DNA of 64,000 nucleotides from FEN-1219 sp963713355 (GTDB taxonomy: Bacteria > Pseudomonadota > Gammaproteobacteria > Steroidobacterales > Rariloculaceae). Shown one piece after another: positions 50,609-58,972 of this stretch. The position numbers were made by a program, and so were the translations under genes. The stretch covers positions 372,001-436,000 of the forward strand of contig CAVQLK010000005.1 of NCBI GenBank assembly GCA_963713355.1, in the 5' to 3' direction. The notes beneath the pieces are model-generated. The model saw nothing but the letters and a program-made list of their open reading frames with translations, made no database searches and was not told the DNA's origin. Within the stretch, counting starts at the first letter, position 1. Each line of letters begins with the position of its first letter.

Positions 50609-51208
50609 ATGAGACTCGGGCTAGTGTGCCTTGGCCTTCTGGTGGCGGTCGCTGCCCACGGCCAGAGAAAGAAGGACGATACGGCTGCCGCGAAACGCGC
50701 TTGCAGCGTCGAAGAGTGTTTTTTCGAGCGCGACGTGCGCGACTTCGAAATCATCGACCAGACGCATCTGATCATCTACACCGGCTCGCAACGTTGCGCA
50801 TTCCACATCGAGCTGCACGGCACGTTCTGCGACATTTCATTCGCACCGGAGCTCTACTTCAGCCGGATCGGCGAGATGCCCGACAGCCTTGCGCCCGCGC
50901 GCGGCGGAGCCCTCACAGACCCGTTCGGCCCCGTGGTATCCGACCGCGGGCGACGCGACCTCCGCATCTGCACGAACGACCTCAGTGTTCAAGTGCACGG
51001 CGGCCCATTCACGGAGTCCAGCTCGTCGAGTACTCCGCCCGACCGTTTCGGGAATCCGCGCGCCGAATGCCGCGTCTCCACGGTTGAGTCGATCACCGAC
51101 GATCAGCTCGTCGAGCTGTACGTTGCGCGCGGCGTTGTCCCGCCGTTGCCCCCGATGGGCACCGGCGAAATAGAAGTCGGCGAGCAAGACGAAGCAGACG
51201 AGGAGTAG
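50609..51208 (+). CDS. Exported protein of unknown function (DUF6491-like)
   Basis: A 199-residue protein with a signal peptide (MRLGLVCLGLLVAVAAHGQ, cleavage after Gly or Gln). The mature part has paired cysteines in ACSVEECFFERDVRDFEII, QRCAFHIELHGTFCDISF and later CTND and CRVS, suggesting disulphides, and an acidic Glu/Asp tail. DUF6491-like from the CFxxRDVRDF..ID pattern, though I cannot confirm it. Periplasmic location is inferred. GGAGG lies upstream of the ATG. Confidence 0.6.
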   Translation: MRLGLVCLGLLVAVAAHGQRKKDDTAAAKRACSVEECFFERDVRDFEIIDQTHLIIYTGSQRCAFHIELHGTFCDISFAPELYFSRIGEMPDSLAPARGGALTDPFGPVVSDRGRRDLRICTNDLSVQVHGGPFTESSSSSTPPDRFGNPRAECRVSTVESITDDQLVELYVARGVVPPLPPMGTGEIEVGEQDEADEE

Positions 51209-51253
51209 GGCGCCGCTCGACCGAGCCTGGCGCCTTGGATTAGCGTCGAGTCT

Positions 51254-52030
51254 CTAGCGCGAGATCGTGCAGTTCGGACGCTTGCCCGATTCTTGAGCCG
51301 CGTTGTAGTTCACGAGCGCCGGCGACAAATTCTTGATCAGCGCGTCGATACGGATTTGATCGGGCGGGTGCGTCGACAAGAACTCGGGCGGCGTCTCTCG
51401 GCCGCTCGACTGGTTGTAGGCAATCATGCCCTTCCAGAAATAAATCGCTGACCGCGGGTCGAAACCCGCCTTGGACATGTGCCCCAAGCCCACGACGTCC
51501 GACTCGATCTCTTGCTCGCGATAGAACGGTAACGCCAACGCGATGTGCAGGTATTCTCTGACCTGCACGCCGGTCGCCGCCGCGCCGATCATGCTCCAGA
51601 CATCCTGGCGCGCCGCGCGCTTCATTCTGTCCATCGTGTGGCCCAGCGTCGCATGCGTAATTTCGTGACCGATGACCGCGGCCAATGCGTCCTGCGTGTC
51701 GGCGACTCTGAGGATGCCGTTGAACACCGTGATCTTGCCGTTCGGGTCGACCATGGCGTTAACCTGGTCTTCGTCGAATACGACGATCTCCCAATCAAAG
51801 GCCTCTCTTTGTTCCGGCGGGAGCTCCGCGATGACGCGGTTCGCCACGCACGCGACATAGGCCTGGACGCGTGGATCGGGCTCGAGCGGCAAATGGCGCT
51901 TCTGCTGCAGCCATTGAAGTCGCGCTTGTCGTTTAACCTCTTTCTCGGAAGCCACGAAAGCGTGAGCCACGGTGGTGGCCATTAGGGCGGCAGCTGCGGT
52001 GGCAATCACTGTCCACTGAAAGCGCTTCAT
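51254..52030 (-). CDS. M48-family metalloprotease, exported
   Basis: A 258-residue zinc protease resembling LoiP/BepA-type periplasmic M48 enzymes. A signal peptide (TVIATAAAALMATTVAHAF) precedes the catalytic domain, with HEITH at residues 122-126 and the third ligand Glu in REQEIESDVVGLGHMSKAG. SGRETPPEFLSTHPPDQIRI is the conserved late motif STHP. There is no TPR domain as in BepA and no lipobox Cys at the cleavage site. Probable role is outer-membrane protein quality control. Confidence 0.9.
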   Translation of the reverse strand: MKRFQWTVIATAAAALMATTVAHAFVASEKEVKRQARLQWLQQKRHLPLEPDPRVQAYVACVANRVIAELPPEQREAFDWEIVVFDEDQVNAMVDPNGKITVFNGILRVADTQDALAAVIGHEITHATLGHTMDRMKRAARQDVWSMIGAAATGVQVREYLHIALALPFYREQEIESDVVGLGHMSKAGFDPRSAIYFWKGMIAYNQSSGRETPPEFLSTHPPDQIRIDALIKNLSPALVNYNAAQESGKRPNCTISR

Positions 52031-52135
52031 CGATTCGTTCCTCGGCGATGAATCGTCAGGCTCTTAGAGTCGGCGGCGACTCTCCAGTTCGGCCAACGAT
52101 AACATACGAGGCGTGCTGGACGGTGTGAACGATGA

Positions 52136-52711
52136 CTAATCGGCGCCGCGCTGGGCGAGCCAGTGCCCATTACGGCGACCGAGCCCGAAGAGGCTCGCAT
52201 CGAGCTTCAATTGCAGGAAAAAGACGCCTTCCATCGCAGGGTCGTGTTTTTTCGAGCTCGTCACGCGTTCGACGACGCTTTCGGGCATATAGGTTAGGTT
52301 CAACGCCACGCGCTTGAAGCCGAAGGTCGCTGCGGGAAGCATGCCCGGGAAAGGCTCGTTGCGGTTGACGTTTTCTCTGGTCATGAGAAAAGCCACGCCG
52401 CCGACGTCGACGTAGAAGTCGGATCCCATGCGGAATCGGCGCTTGAGGCCGCCGCCCGCCATGTAGGACAGGTTGTCCATGCTATCGGTGAAGGCGTTCG
52501 CCAAGGCGAGCTTGACCCAACGGCCCGACGAGGAGAACTCGCGCTCCAGCCCGAGGCCCCAGTTGGCCTCGTTCCAGTCGCGTGCGGCGTTCATATGGAC
52601 GGCACGGCCATTCAGGACGACGTCCCAAGCGCTGTCCAATTGCGCAACGGCCGGTTGGGAAAACGAAGCAAGCAAGCCAACGAGGCAGACAGTCCATGTC
52701 GCGTGTTGCAT
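52136..52711 (-). CDS. PagP-like lipid A palmitoyltransferase
   Basis: A 191-residue protein with a signal peptide ending near QPAVAQ and an outer-membrane beta-barrel pattern. It lines up with PagP, which moves palmitate from phospholipid to lipid A. The three catalytic residues have counterparts: His39 in LNGRAVHMNA, and Asp76-Ser77 in NAFTDSMDN (E. coli His33, Asp76, Ser77). The later strands GSDFYVDVGGVAFLMTREN and FPGMLPAATFGFKRVALNLT with YMP correspond to the PagP hairpins. The ATG at 52711 is preferred over GTG at 52738. E. coli PagP has 186 residues. I rely on recalled family patterns, so an alignment should confirm it. Confidence 0.7.
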   Translation of the reverse strand: MQHATWTVCLVGLLASFSQPAVAQLDSAWDVVLNGRAVHMNAARDWNEANWGLGLEREFSSSGRWVKLALANAFTDSMDNLSYMAGGGLKRRFRMGSDFYVDVGGVAFLMTRENVNRNEPFPGMLPAATFGFKRVALNLTYMPESVVERVTSSKKHDPAMEGVFFLQLKLDASLFGLGRRNGHWLAQRGAD

Positions 52712-52815
52712 GCGCCCGTCGAGCAAGACACATGCCACGTAATCGAAACAATGAGTTATCGAGAAGACTCGCGCGATCTGTCAATCAGGTCGACATCCAA
52801 ACGGCGTTTAGAGCG

Positions 52816-52821
52816 TATAAT
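52816..52821 (+). promoter_or_regulatory. Candidate -10 box in the AT-rich region before uup
   Basis: TATAAT in an AT-rich stretch (52800-52850) that stands out in this GC-rich DNA, 112 bases before the Uup start. A second TATTAT lies at 52825. No good -35 is seen. Confidence 0.35.
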
Positions 52822-52932
52822 GTATATTATGTCATATTAAGTATCCGCCGAGAGACAGGCGTTAGCGTCGCTGCTTGCGATACTGTCGGTCGCGGCTACA
52901 GTAACGCCCTCCCAATTACCCGTACGTCTTCA

Positions 52933-54840
52933 ATGGCCCCTCTGGTGCGCTTCGACGCCGTCTCGGTGACTTTCGGCGAGCAGCGAGTCCTCATCGACGC
53001 CGATTTCTCGATCGAGCCCCCCGAGCGCGTTTGCGTGGTCGGCCGCAACGGCGCCGGCAAGTCGACGACGCTGAGGCTGATTACTGGCGCCCAGGAGCCC
53101 GACGACGGCGCCGTCGAGAAGCCCGCACGCCTGCGCTCGAGCTTGCTCGAGCAGAAGCTCGCGGACGAGTCGGCAGAGCTCGTTCGCCACTATGTCGCGC
53201 ATGGAATGGCCGACCAGCTCGCGCGGATCGCGGAGTTCGAGCGGCTCACGGCAGCCAATCCCCACGACGGGGCCGCGTTACGGGAAATCGAAGCGCTGCA
53301 GCGCGAAATCGATGCCGGCGGCGGCTGGAACGTCGCCGTGCGCGTCAGCACGGTCATCAGTGAGCTCGGCTTGCCCCCCGAACAGCGCATGAGCGACCTG
53401 TCCGGCGGCTGGCGACGGCGTGCGGCGCTCGCTCGCGCTTTGGTCTCGAATCCGGAGCTGCTGCTCCTCGACGAGCCGACCAATCATCTCGATATCAGCA
53501 CGATCGAGTGGCTCGAGGACGCAGTGCGAAATCATCCCGGCGCCGTGTTGTTCGTCACGCACGACCGCACCTTCGTCGAGCGCGTGGCAACGCGCATCGT
53601 CGATATCGATCGCGGCAAGCTGCGCAGCTGGCCCGGTGGGTACAACGATTATCTGACAAAGAAAGCGAAGAGCGACGAAGAGGAGGATCGGCAAAACGCG
53701 CTCTTCGACAAGAAGCTCGCCGAAGAGGAAATCTGGGTTCGTAAAGGCGTCAAGGCGCGCCAGACCCGCAACGAGGGACGCGTTCGCGCACTAGAAGAGC
53801 TGCGTGACGTGCGCGCCGCCCGCATCAAGCGGCCCCGCGCGGCGCGCGTGCAAATCAACGAGTCGGCCGAAGTCTCCGGGCGCAAGGTCATCGAGGTCCG
53901 CAACGTTTCGCACGGCTATGGCGGCCGACCGCTTCTCGAGGATTTTTCATTGCGCGTCATGCGCGGCGACCGGATCGGGATCATCGGCAACAACGGCGTG
54001 GGCAAGAGCACGCTGCTGAAGATTCTGCTCGGCGAGCTCGCGCCCGACTCGGGCTCCGTGAAGCTCGGCACGAACCTCGACATCGCGTACTTCGACCAGC
54101 TGCGCCGCGAGCTCGATGAGAGCAAGACCGTCGCCGAGATCGTCGGCGAAGGGCGCGACCACGTGACGATCGGAGGTCACAAGAAGCACGTCGTCGCCTA
54201 TCTCACGGACTTTCTGTTCCCTGCCAAGCGGGCCACGACGCGGATAGCGGCGTTGTCGGGCGGCGAAAGGAACCGCGTGATCCTCGCGAAGCTGTTCACG
54301 CGGCCGGCCAACCTGCTCGTGCTCGACGAGCCGACGAACGATCTCGACGTCGAGACGCTGGAGGCCCTCGAGGACCGGTTGGCCGGCTACGACGGCACAC
54401 TTCTCGTCGTGAGCCACGATCGATATTTCCTGGACGCCATTGTCACGAGTACGCTCGTCTTCGAAGAGGACGGCCAAGTCCGCCGCCACGCCGGCGGATA
54501 CAGCGACTGGTCGACGCGCCATCGCGCACTGGCCGTCGTCGACGAGCCGACGGCAACAGCCTCCGCCGGCAGCAGAGACACGCGTGAGCGCCCCGCGCAA
54601 CGCAAGCTGTCTTACAAGCTCCAGCGTGAGCTCGACGCGCTGCCGAGCGCGATCGAGGAGCTAGAAGTGCGTGTCGCCGAGCTCCAAGCAACCGCTAGCG
54701 CCGCGGACTTCTACCGCGGCGAGCAGCAAGCGGTGCAAGCGCATCTCGAAGCCCTACAGGCCTCGCAACGCGAGCTCGAAGCAGCCGTCGACCGCTGGGC
54801 AGAGCTCGAGCAACTGGCCGCCGCAGTGCAAGCGAACTAG
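52933..54840 (+). CDS. uup: ABC-F family ATPase Uup
   Basis: A 635-residue soluble protein with two ABC ATPase domains and no membrane segment. The first has CVVGRNGAGKSTTLRLITG, MSDLSGGWRRRAALARALV and LLLLDEPTNHLD; the second IGIIGNNGVGKSTLLKILLG, ALSGGERNRVILAKLF and LVLDEPTNDLDVETLE. A charged linker joins them, and a C-terminal coiled coil (about 565-635, with LSYKLQRELDALPSAIEELE) is the DNA-binding tail of Uup. Uup acts on ribosomes and on replication intermediates. The ATG at 52933 is chosen from the family start. Its stop overlaps that of dinB on the other strand. Confidence 0.94.
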   Translation: MAPLVRFDAVSVTFGEQRVLIDADFSIEPPERVCVVGRNGAGKSTTLRLITGAQEPDDGAVEKPARLRSSLLEQKLADESAELVRHYVAHGMADQLARIAEFERLTAANPHDGAALREIEALQREIDAGGGWNVAVRVSTVISELGLPPEQRMSDLSGGWRRRAALARALVSNPELLLLDEPTNHLDISTIEWLEDAVRNHPGAVLFVTHDRTFVERVATRIVDIDRGKLRSWPGGYNDYLTKKAKSDEEEDRQNALFDKKLAEEEIWVRKGVKARQTRNEGRVRALEELRDVRAARIKRPRAARVQINESAEVSGRKVIEVRNVSHGYGGRPLLEDFSLRVMRGDRIGIIGNNGVGKSTLLKILLGELAPDSGSVKLGTNLDIAYFDQLRRELDESKTVAEIVGEGRDHVTIGGHKKHVVAYLTDFLFPAKRATTRIAALSGGERNRVILAKLFTRPANLLVLDEPTNDLDVETLEALEDRLAGYDGTLLVVSHDRYFLDAIVTSTLVFEEDGQVRRHAGGYSDWSTRHRALAVVDEPTATASAGSRDTRERPAQRKLSYKLQRELDALPSAIEELEVRVAELQATASAADFYRGEQQAVQAHLEALQASQRELEAAVDRWAELEQLAAAVQAN

Positions 54841-56075
54841 CGCTCCGGCGGGGCGTCGTCCAGGAAGTCGAGATTCGAAGCGATGCCCACGCCGCGGTCC
54901 GCGACGAGATCGGACGCGCGCTGGACGGCCCCGGCCCCGAATCTCGCCGAGACGCGATCGAGCGTGGTCTCGAGGAGCCGTGCTCGCCCGCCTTTCCCGG
55001 CGTCGATTGCGAGCGCGAGCTGCGCATCGTCACCCTGCTCTGTCAAGTCGTAACCCCCGAGCCCGACGAGGCGGAACGGGCCTTCCTGCTCGATCCCATC
55101 GAGCAACGACGTGGCCGTCGAATAGATCTCGGCGGCGACGTCCGTCGGCGCTTTGAAAGCCCGCTGCCGCGTCAGAATCCGGAAGTCGGTGCGCTTGAGC
55201 TTGACGCGCACTCCGCCGGCACGCAGCGACCTTCGCCGCAACCGCTGAGCAACGGTCTCGGCCGCACTGCGCAGATACGCTTCGATCTCCTTGCGCGAGG
55301 CGACGTCCACGCTCAGGGTCCGCTCCGAGCTCAACCCACGCGACTCGCGCGAAGCAACAACCGCGCGAAAGTCATCGGCGTGCGCGAGTGCGATGAATCG
55401 GTGTCCGAGCGCACCGAAGGAACTCTCGAGCAAGCGCGGATCGCACGACGCGACGTCGCCGATCGTGTGCAGCCCCAGAGCCTCGAGCCGCGCCGCAGTC
55501 TTCGGCCCCGCTCCCCAGAGATTCTTAACGGGCTGCGGCTCGAGCCACGCCCGCGCTTCGTCGGGCGGCACGATCGTGAGACCGTCGGGTTTGTTATGAC
55601 CGCTCGCGACCTTCGCGACGTACTTGGTGCCCGAGATCCCGACCGACGCCGTGAGCCCTCCCGTCGCGTCGCGAACGGCGGCCTTGACCCTGCGCCCGAT
55701 CGCCTCGGGCGAGCCGAACAGCTTGTCGCTGCCCGTCATGTCGAGGAACGCCTCGTCGAGGCTCAGCGCCTCCACGTCCGGCGAGAAATCGCCGAAAAGA
55801 TCCATGATGATCTTCGATACCTGTTGATAGCGCTCGAAGCGCGGCGGCACGATCAGCGCTTGCGGACACAAGCGGCGTGCGCGCGCGATCGGCATGGCGC
55901 TGCCGACGCCGAACGGCCGTGCTTCGTAGCTCGCCGTGAGCACCACGCCGCGCTCACTGTTCGGCCCGACGATCAGCGGGCGCCCGCGCAACGTAGGGTC
56001 GTCGAGCTGCTCGATCGAAGCATAAAACGCGTCCATGTCCGCGTGGGCAATCACGCGCGCCCACGAAGCGCTCAT
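54837..56075 (-). CDS. dinB: DNA polymerase IV
   Basis: A 412-residue Y-family translesion polymerase. The catalytic acids are in AHADMDAFYASIEQ and in VEALSLDEAFLDM; GVVLTASYEARPFGVGSAMP is the finger region. Helix-hairpin-helix NLWGAGPKTAARLEALGLHT and the little-finger domain follow. The usual C-terminal clamp-binding peptide is not obvious: the chain ends DFLDDAPPER. It is the last gene of the ccm-glycosylase-dinB run, so it has no own promoter that I can see and no LexA box was noticed. It overlaps the glycosylase by four bases. Confidence 0.95.
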   Translation of the reverse strand: MSASWARVIAHADMDAFYASIEQLDDPTLRGRPLIVGPNSERGVVLTASYEARPFGVGSAMPIARARRLCPQALIVPPRFERYQQVSKIIMDLFGDFSPDVEALSLDEAFLDMTGSDKLFGSPEAIGRRVKAAVRDATGGLTASVGISGTKYVAKVASGHNKPDGLTIVPPDEARAWLEPQPVKNLWGAGPKTAARLEALGLHTIGDVASCDPRLLESSFGALGHRFIALAHADDFRAVVASRESRGLSSERTLSVDVASRKEIEAYLRSAAETVAQRLRRRSLRAGGVRVKLKRTDFRILTRQRAFKAPTDVAAEIYSTATSLLDGIEQEGPFRLVGLGGYDLTEQGDDAQLALAIDAGKGGRARLLETTLDRVSARFGAGAVQRASDLVADRGVGIASNLDFLDDAPPER

Positions 56076-56983
56076 GCGGACGTCCTCTCGCCGCGCAGCC
56101 GCTCGAGCTCATCGATGGACTTCGGCCAATCGCGTTTCAGCAGCCTCGACAAGGACCGGTCTGCGAGTAGCTTGCCATTCGTCTGGCAGCGCGGACAGTA
56201 GTTCGTCTCGTTGTCCGCGTACCGAATCCTCTGCACCTTCGTGCCGCACACGGGACACGGTTTCCCGTAGCGCCCATGCACGGCCATCTCCTCGTGAAAC
56301 GCCGTAACCTTGCTCGGGAACTCGCCGCCTGTTTGTGCACGCAAGCGCTGCGTCCACTCGGCGAGCACCTCGAGCGTCGCTCGATGCAGTCGTGCGCCCT
56401 GCTCGTCCGATAATCGCGACGTGAGCATCACGGGAGACAACCGCGCACGGTGCAGTATTTCGTCGGAGTAGGCATTGCCGATGCCGCTCAAGAGATGCGG
56501 ATCGGTGAGCGCGCGCTTCAACGTGTGATTACCGCTGCGCAGCGCAGCGAGAAACTCCGCCGCCCCGGATGCTGCGATCTCGAGCCCGCCTGGGTCGTGC
56601 TCCGCGAGACGCCCGGCGCCGCGCACGACGTACAGCGACGCGCGTTTCTTCGTGCCCGCCTCCGTGAGCACGAGCACACCCGACTCGAACTGCAGGACAA
56701 GAGCGATGAGCTTCGTGGGCTTGTCGGGCCACGTCGGCCGCCATTGGAAGCGGCCTGCGATCATCAAGTGGATCACGAACCAAAGGTCAGATTCGAAACC
56801 GATCGCGATCCGCTTGCCGAGCCGTCGAAGATCCACGACGCGCAACCCGACCGCCGAGTCGATCGGCGTGTCGACGCTGCGCAGCAAGAACGGCGAGACG
56901 ACGCGAACGCGCTCTAGCGCGCGGCCGTGGATCCGCTCACGCAGCGCGTCCAGATAAACCGTGATGTCCGGCAACTCCGGCAT
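56072..56983 (-). CDS. Fpg/Nei-family DNA glycosylase
   Basis: A 303-residue base-excision glycosylase/AP lyase. It begins MPELPDITVYLDALRERIHG, keeping the catalytic Pro1-Glu2. Lys is in the expected VLTEAGTKKRASLY loop. NHTLKRALTDPHLLSGIGNA with YSDEILHRARLSP is the helix-two-turns-helix. The C-terminal zinc finger is CPVCGTKVQRIRYADNETNY followed by CPRCQT. The insertion of Asp-Ile at positions 6-7 (Fpg has Glu-Val) marks a less typical member, so the exact lesion is open. The ATG at 56983 follows the family start. Confidence 0.9.
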   Translation of the reverse strand: MPELPDITVYLDALRERIHGRALERVRVVSPFLLRSVDTPIDSAVGLRVVDLRRLGKRIAIGFESDLWFVIHLMIAGRFQWRPTWPDKPTKLIALVLQFESGVLVLTEAGTKKRASLYVVRGAGRLAEHDPGGLEIAASGAAEFLAALRSGNHTLKRALTDPHLLSGIGNAYSDEILHRARLSPVMLTSRLSDEQGARLHRATLEVLAEWTQRLRAQTGGEFPSKVTAFHEEMAVHGRYGKPCPVCGTKVQRIRYADNETNYCPRCQTNGKLLADRSLSRLLKRDWPKSIDELERLRGERTSA

Positions 56984-56987
56984 GCGC

Positions 56988-57998
56988 TCATTGGACCACC
57001 TGATCGATGACGAGCGCCACCGTCTCCGGGTCACCGGGGCGAACGATCGCCGAGGCCTGCCAGTCCCCGGGTTGCGCCGTTGGCTGGCCCGAACGCGAGA
57101 GCCGCGCGACGACCGTGATCTGCGGATACGCGGAGAGCGACCGGCCCTGGATCATGCTGTTCGCATCGCTCAAAGAGAATTCGCCGGGCAGCGCGCTCGG
57201 CGGTTGCCGGATGACTGCGATCGGCGGCGTGCCTTCGGCCTCACGCGCAATGATGAACAATTGCGCAGCAGGCCCGAGGTCGGACAACGACAGCTCGGGC
57301 GCCAGCGTGACGCTGAGCTTGATCTCCGGGCCGATGGGCACAGGCGCGCTCGCGGCGCCTTCGGAAATCCCGCCGCCATCGAGCGCCGCGAGCTGAGTTT
57401 GCACGACGCGAGCGACGTCCTCGGGTGGATTCAGCGCGAGCAATCTCGTCCAGCGCGTGCGTACGGCGTCGTCGAGCCCGAGCTCGAGCGCGACGAGGCC
57501 GCCGTACCAGAGCGCTTTCGGGTCGCCGGGATTTGCTTCGAGCACCTCCTCGACGAGGCGGCCCGCCTCACCCGTCACCGTCGAGCGATCCGCGAGAATC
57601 TGAGCCTCGGCATACGCGAGCTTGAGCTCGTCGTCGGGCTGCCGTGTTAGCGCCCACACGCGCTGATAGGCAGCTCTGCCTTCGACGTAACGGCCGAGCT
57701 GCATGTTGCTCGCCGCCAAGAGCCGCCAACCCTCGAGGTCGTTCGGATTGCCCTCGAGATGCCGCTCGAGCTGCTCGAGCAACGCGCTCTCGCGGCTCAC
57801 GCGCGTCGCGAGCTCCGCGTCCCAGTTGCTGACGTACAAGTACAGTCCCATCGCGAACGGTGCGATCAGCACCGAAGCGACGACGCCGGGGAGCGACCAG
57901 CGGCCGCCGCGTTTCCGATGCCGCCAGATCGGGACGAGCAGGATCAGAATCGCGACCCCGCACAACAGAGCCGCGACGGTCCAAAAGGTGGCGGTCAC
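56988..57998 (-). CDS. ccmI: Cytochrome c maturation factor CcmI
   Basis: A 336-residue apocytochrome chaperone of the heme ligation complex. Two N-terminal membrane helices (FWTVAALLCGVAILILLVPI and GVVASVLIAPFAMGLYLYVS) flank a cytoplasmic loop. Tetratricopeptide repeats (about 85-215, for example LEGWRLLAASNMQLGRYVEG) precede a C-terminal periplasmic beta domain (SLSDLGPAAQLFIIAREA and the later DPETVALVIDQVVQ). The GTG start overlaps the ccmH stop. Confidence 0.9.
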   Translation of the reverse strand: MTATFWTVAALLCGVAILILLVPIWRHRKRGGRWSLPGVVASVLIAPFAMGLYLYVSNWDAELATRVSRESALLEQLERHLEGNPNDLEGWRLLAASNMQLGRYVEGRAAYQRVWALTRQPDDELKLAYAEAQILADRSTVTGEAGRLVEEVLEANPGDPKALWYGGLVALELGLDDAVRTRWTRLLALNPPEDVARVVQTQLAALDGGGISEGAASAPVPIGPEIKLSVTLAPELSLSDLGPAAQLFIIAREAEGTPPIAVIRQPPSALPGEFSLSDANSMIQGRSLSAYPQITVVARLSRSGQPTAQPGDWQASAIVRPGDPETVALVIDQVVQ

Positions 57999-58414
57999 GG
58001 CGCCAGCTCCTCGTCGAGCGGCTGATGGCTCCGGGCAACGAGGATCCGCCAGAACACGAATGCGCCCAGCGCCAGGAGCAAGAACGGCGCGGCCCAGACC
58101 GCGAACGTCGTCGGCGTCATGCGCGGTCTATACAGCACGAACTCGCCGTAGCGCGACGACAGAAACGTTTTGACCTCGTCATCCGATGCGCCCTCGCCGA
58201 TGAGCCGCCGGACTTCGCGGCGCAGATCCGCGGCCACCGGCGCATCGGACTCCGCGATGCTTTCGTTCAAGCACTTCGGGCAGCGAATCTCGCGAGTCAG
58301 CGCGCGATACCGCTCGTTGAGCACGGGGTCGTCGAACCCCTCTTGAGCACCGGCCAGCGAAGCGCAGCCGGCGAACGCGAGCCACGCCGACAACATCCAC
58401 GTGAGCGCTTTCAT
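57995..58414 (-). CDS. ccmH: Cytochrome c maturation protein CcmH
   Basis: A 139-residue membrane-anchored thiol-disulphide protein that reduces the apocytochrome CXXCH before heme attachment. The signal peptide is followed by YRALTREIRCPKCLNESIAE with the active CXXC (CPKC), then EVRRLIGEGASDDEVKTFLS and YGEFVLYRP. A C-terminal helix (FAVWAAPFLLLALGAFVFW) anchors it. ATGA overlap with ccmG; this is the single-domain form, with CcmI as a separate gene. Confidence 0.94.
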   Translation of the reverse strand: MKALTWMLSAWLAFAGCASLAGAQEGFDDPVLNERYRALTREIRCPKCLNESIAESDAPVAADLRREVRRLIGEGASDDEVKTFLSSRYGEFVLYRPRMTPTTFAVWAAPFLLLALGAFVFWRILVARSHQPLDEELAP

Positions 58415-58971
58415 GAGCCGCCGACGGCTGTCAGAAACGGGCAGTCGGCGGGGCCGCAGTGCTCCCGCAGCAGCGGCAGGAAATCGCGCTCCCAGACCCG
58501 CTGTGTCAGCGGCGAGATGTGCTTGTGCAGAATCGTCCCGTCGCTGCCGACGAGAAACGTCTCGGGCGCTCCCGTGACTCCCCAATCGATCGCAGCGATG
58601 CCCTCGGGATCGAACCCCGAGGCGACGTACGGATTTCCGAGCCGGGCGAGCCACTCGATTGCCGCGGCTCGATCGTCCTTGACGTTCAATCCGTAGATCG
58701 GCAGCCCTGCCCTTGCGAGCTCGAGCAAGTACGCGTGCTCGTGGCGGCATTCGACGCACCACGTTCCCCAGACGTTGACGAGCGACACGCGGCCCGCCAG
58801 CGTATCGGTGCTCACGACGGCTTGCGGATCGGTCACGCTCGGCAGTGAGAAAGTCGGCACGGGCTTACCGACGAGCGCCGATGGGACCTGATTTGGGTTC
58901 ATGCCCAGCCCGACGAAGAAGAAGGCTGCGATGACGACGAAGATTGCGAGCGGAGCAACATAACGCCACAT
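58411..58971 (-). CDS. ccmG: Thiol:disulfide interchange protein CcmG/DsbE
   Basis: A 186-residue periplasmic thioredoxin-fold protein held by an N-terminal helix (YVAPLAIFVVIAAFFFVGLG). The active site is VNVWGTWCVECRHEHAYL, a CXXC (CVEC) with the middle pair Val-Glu instead of the usual Pro-Thr/Ser. Family motifs GVTGAPETFLVGSDG and the cis-Pro are present. It supplies electrons for CcmH and apocytochrome. It begins two bases after the ccmF stop. Confidence 0.94.
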   Translation of the reverse strand: MWRYVAPLAIFVVIAAFFFVGLGMNPNQVPSALVGKPVPTFSLPSVTDPQAVVSTDTLAGRVSLVNVWGTWCVECRHEHAYLLELARAGLPIYGLNVKDDRAAAIEWLARLGNPYVASGFDPEGIAAIDWGVTGAPETFLVGSDGTILHKHISPLTQRVWERDFLPLLREHCGPADCPFLTAVGGS

Positions 58972-58972
58972 A

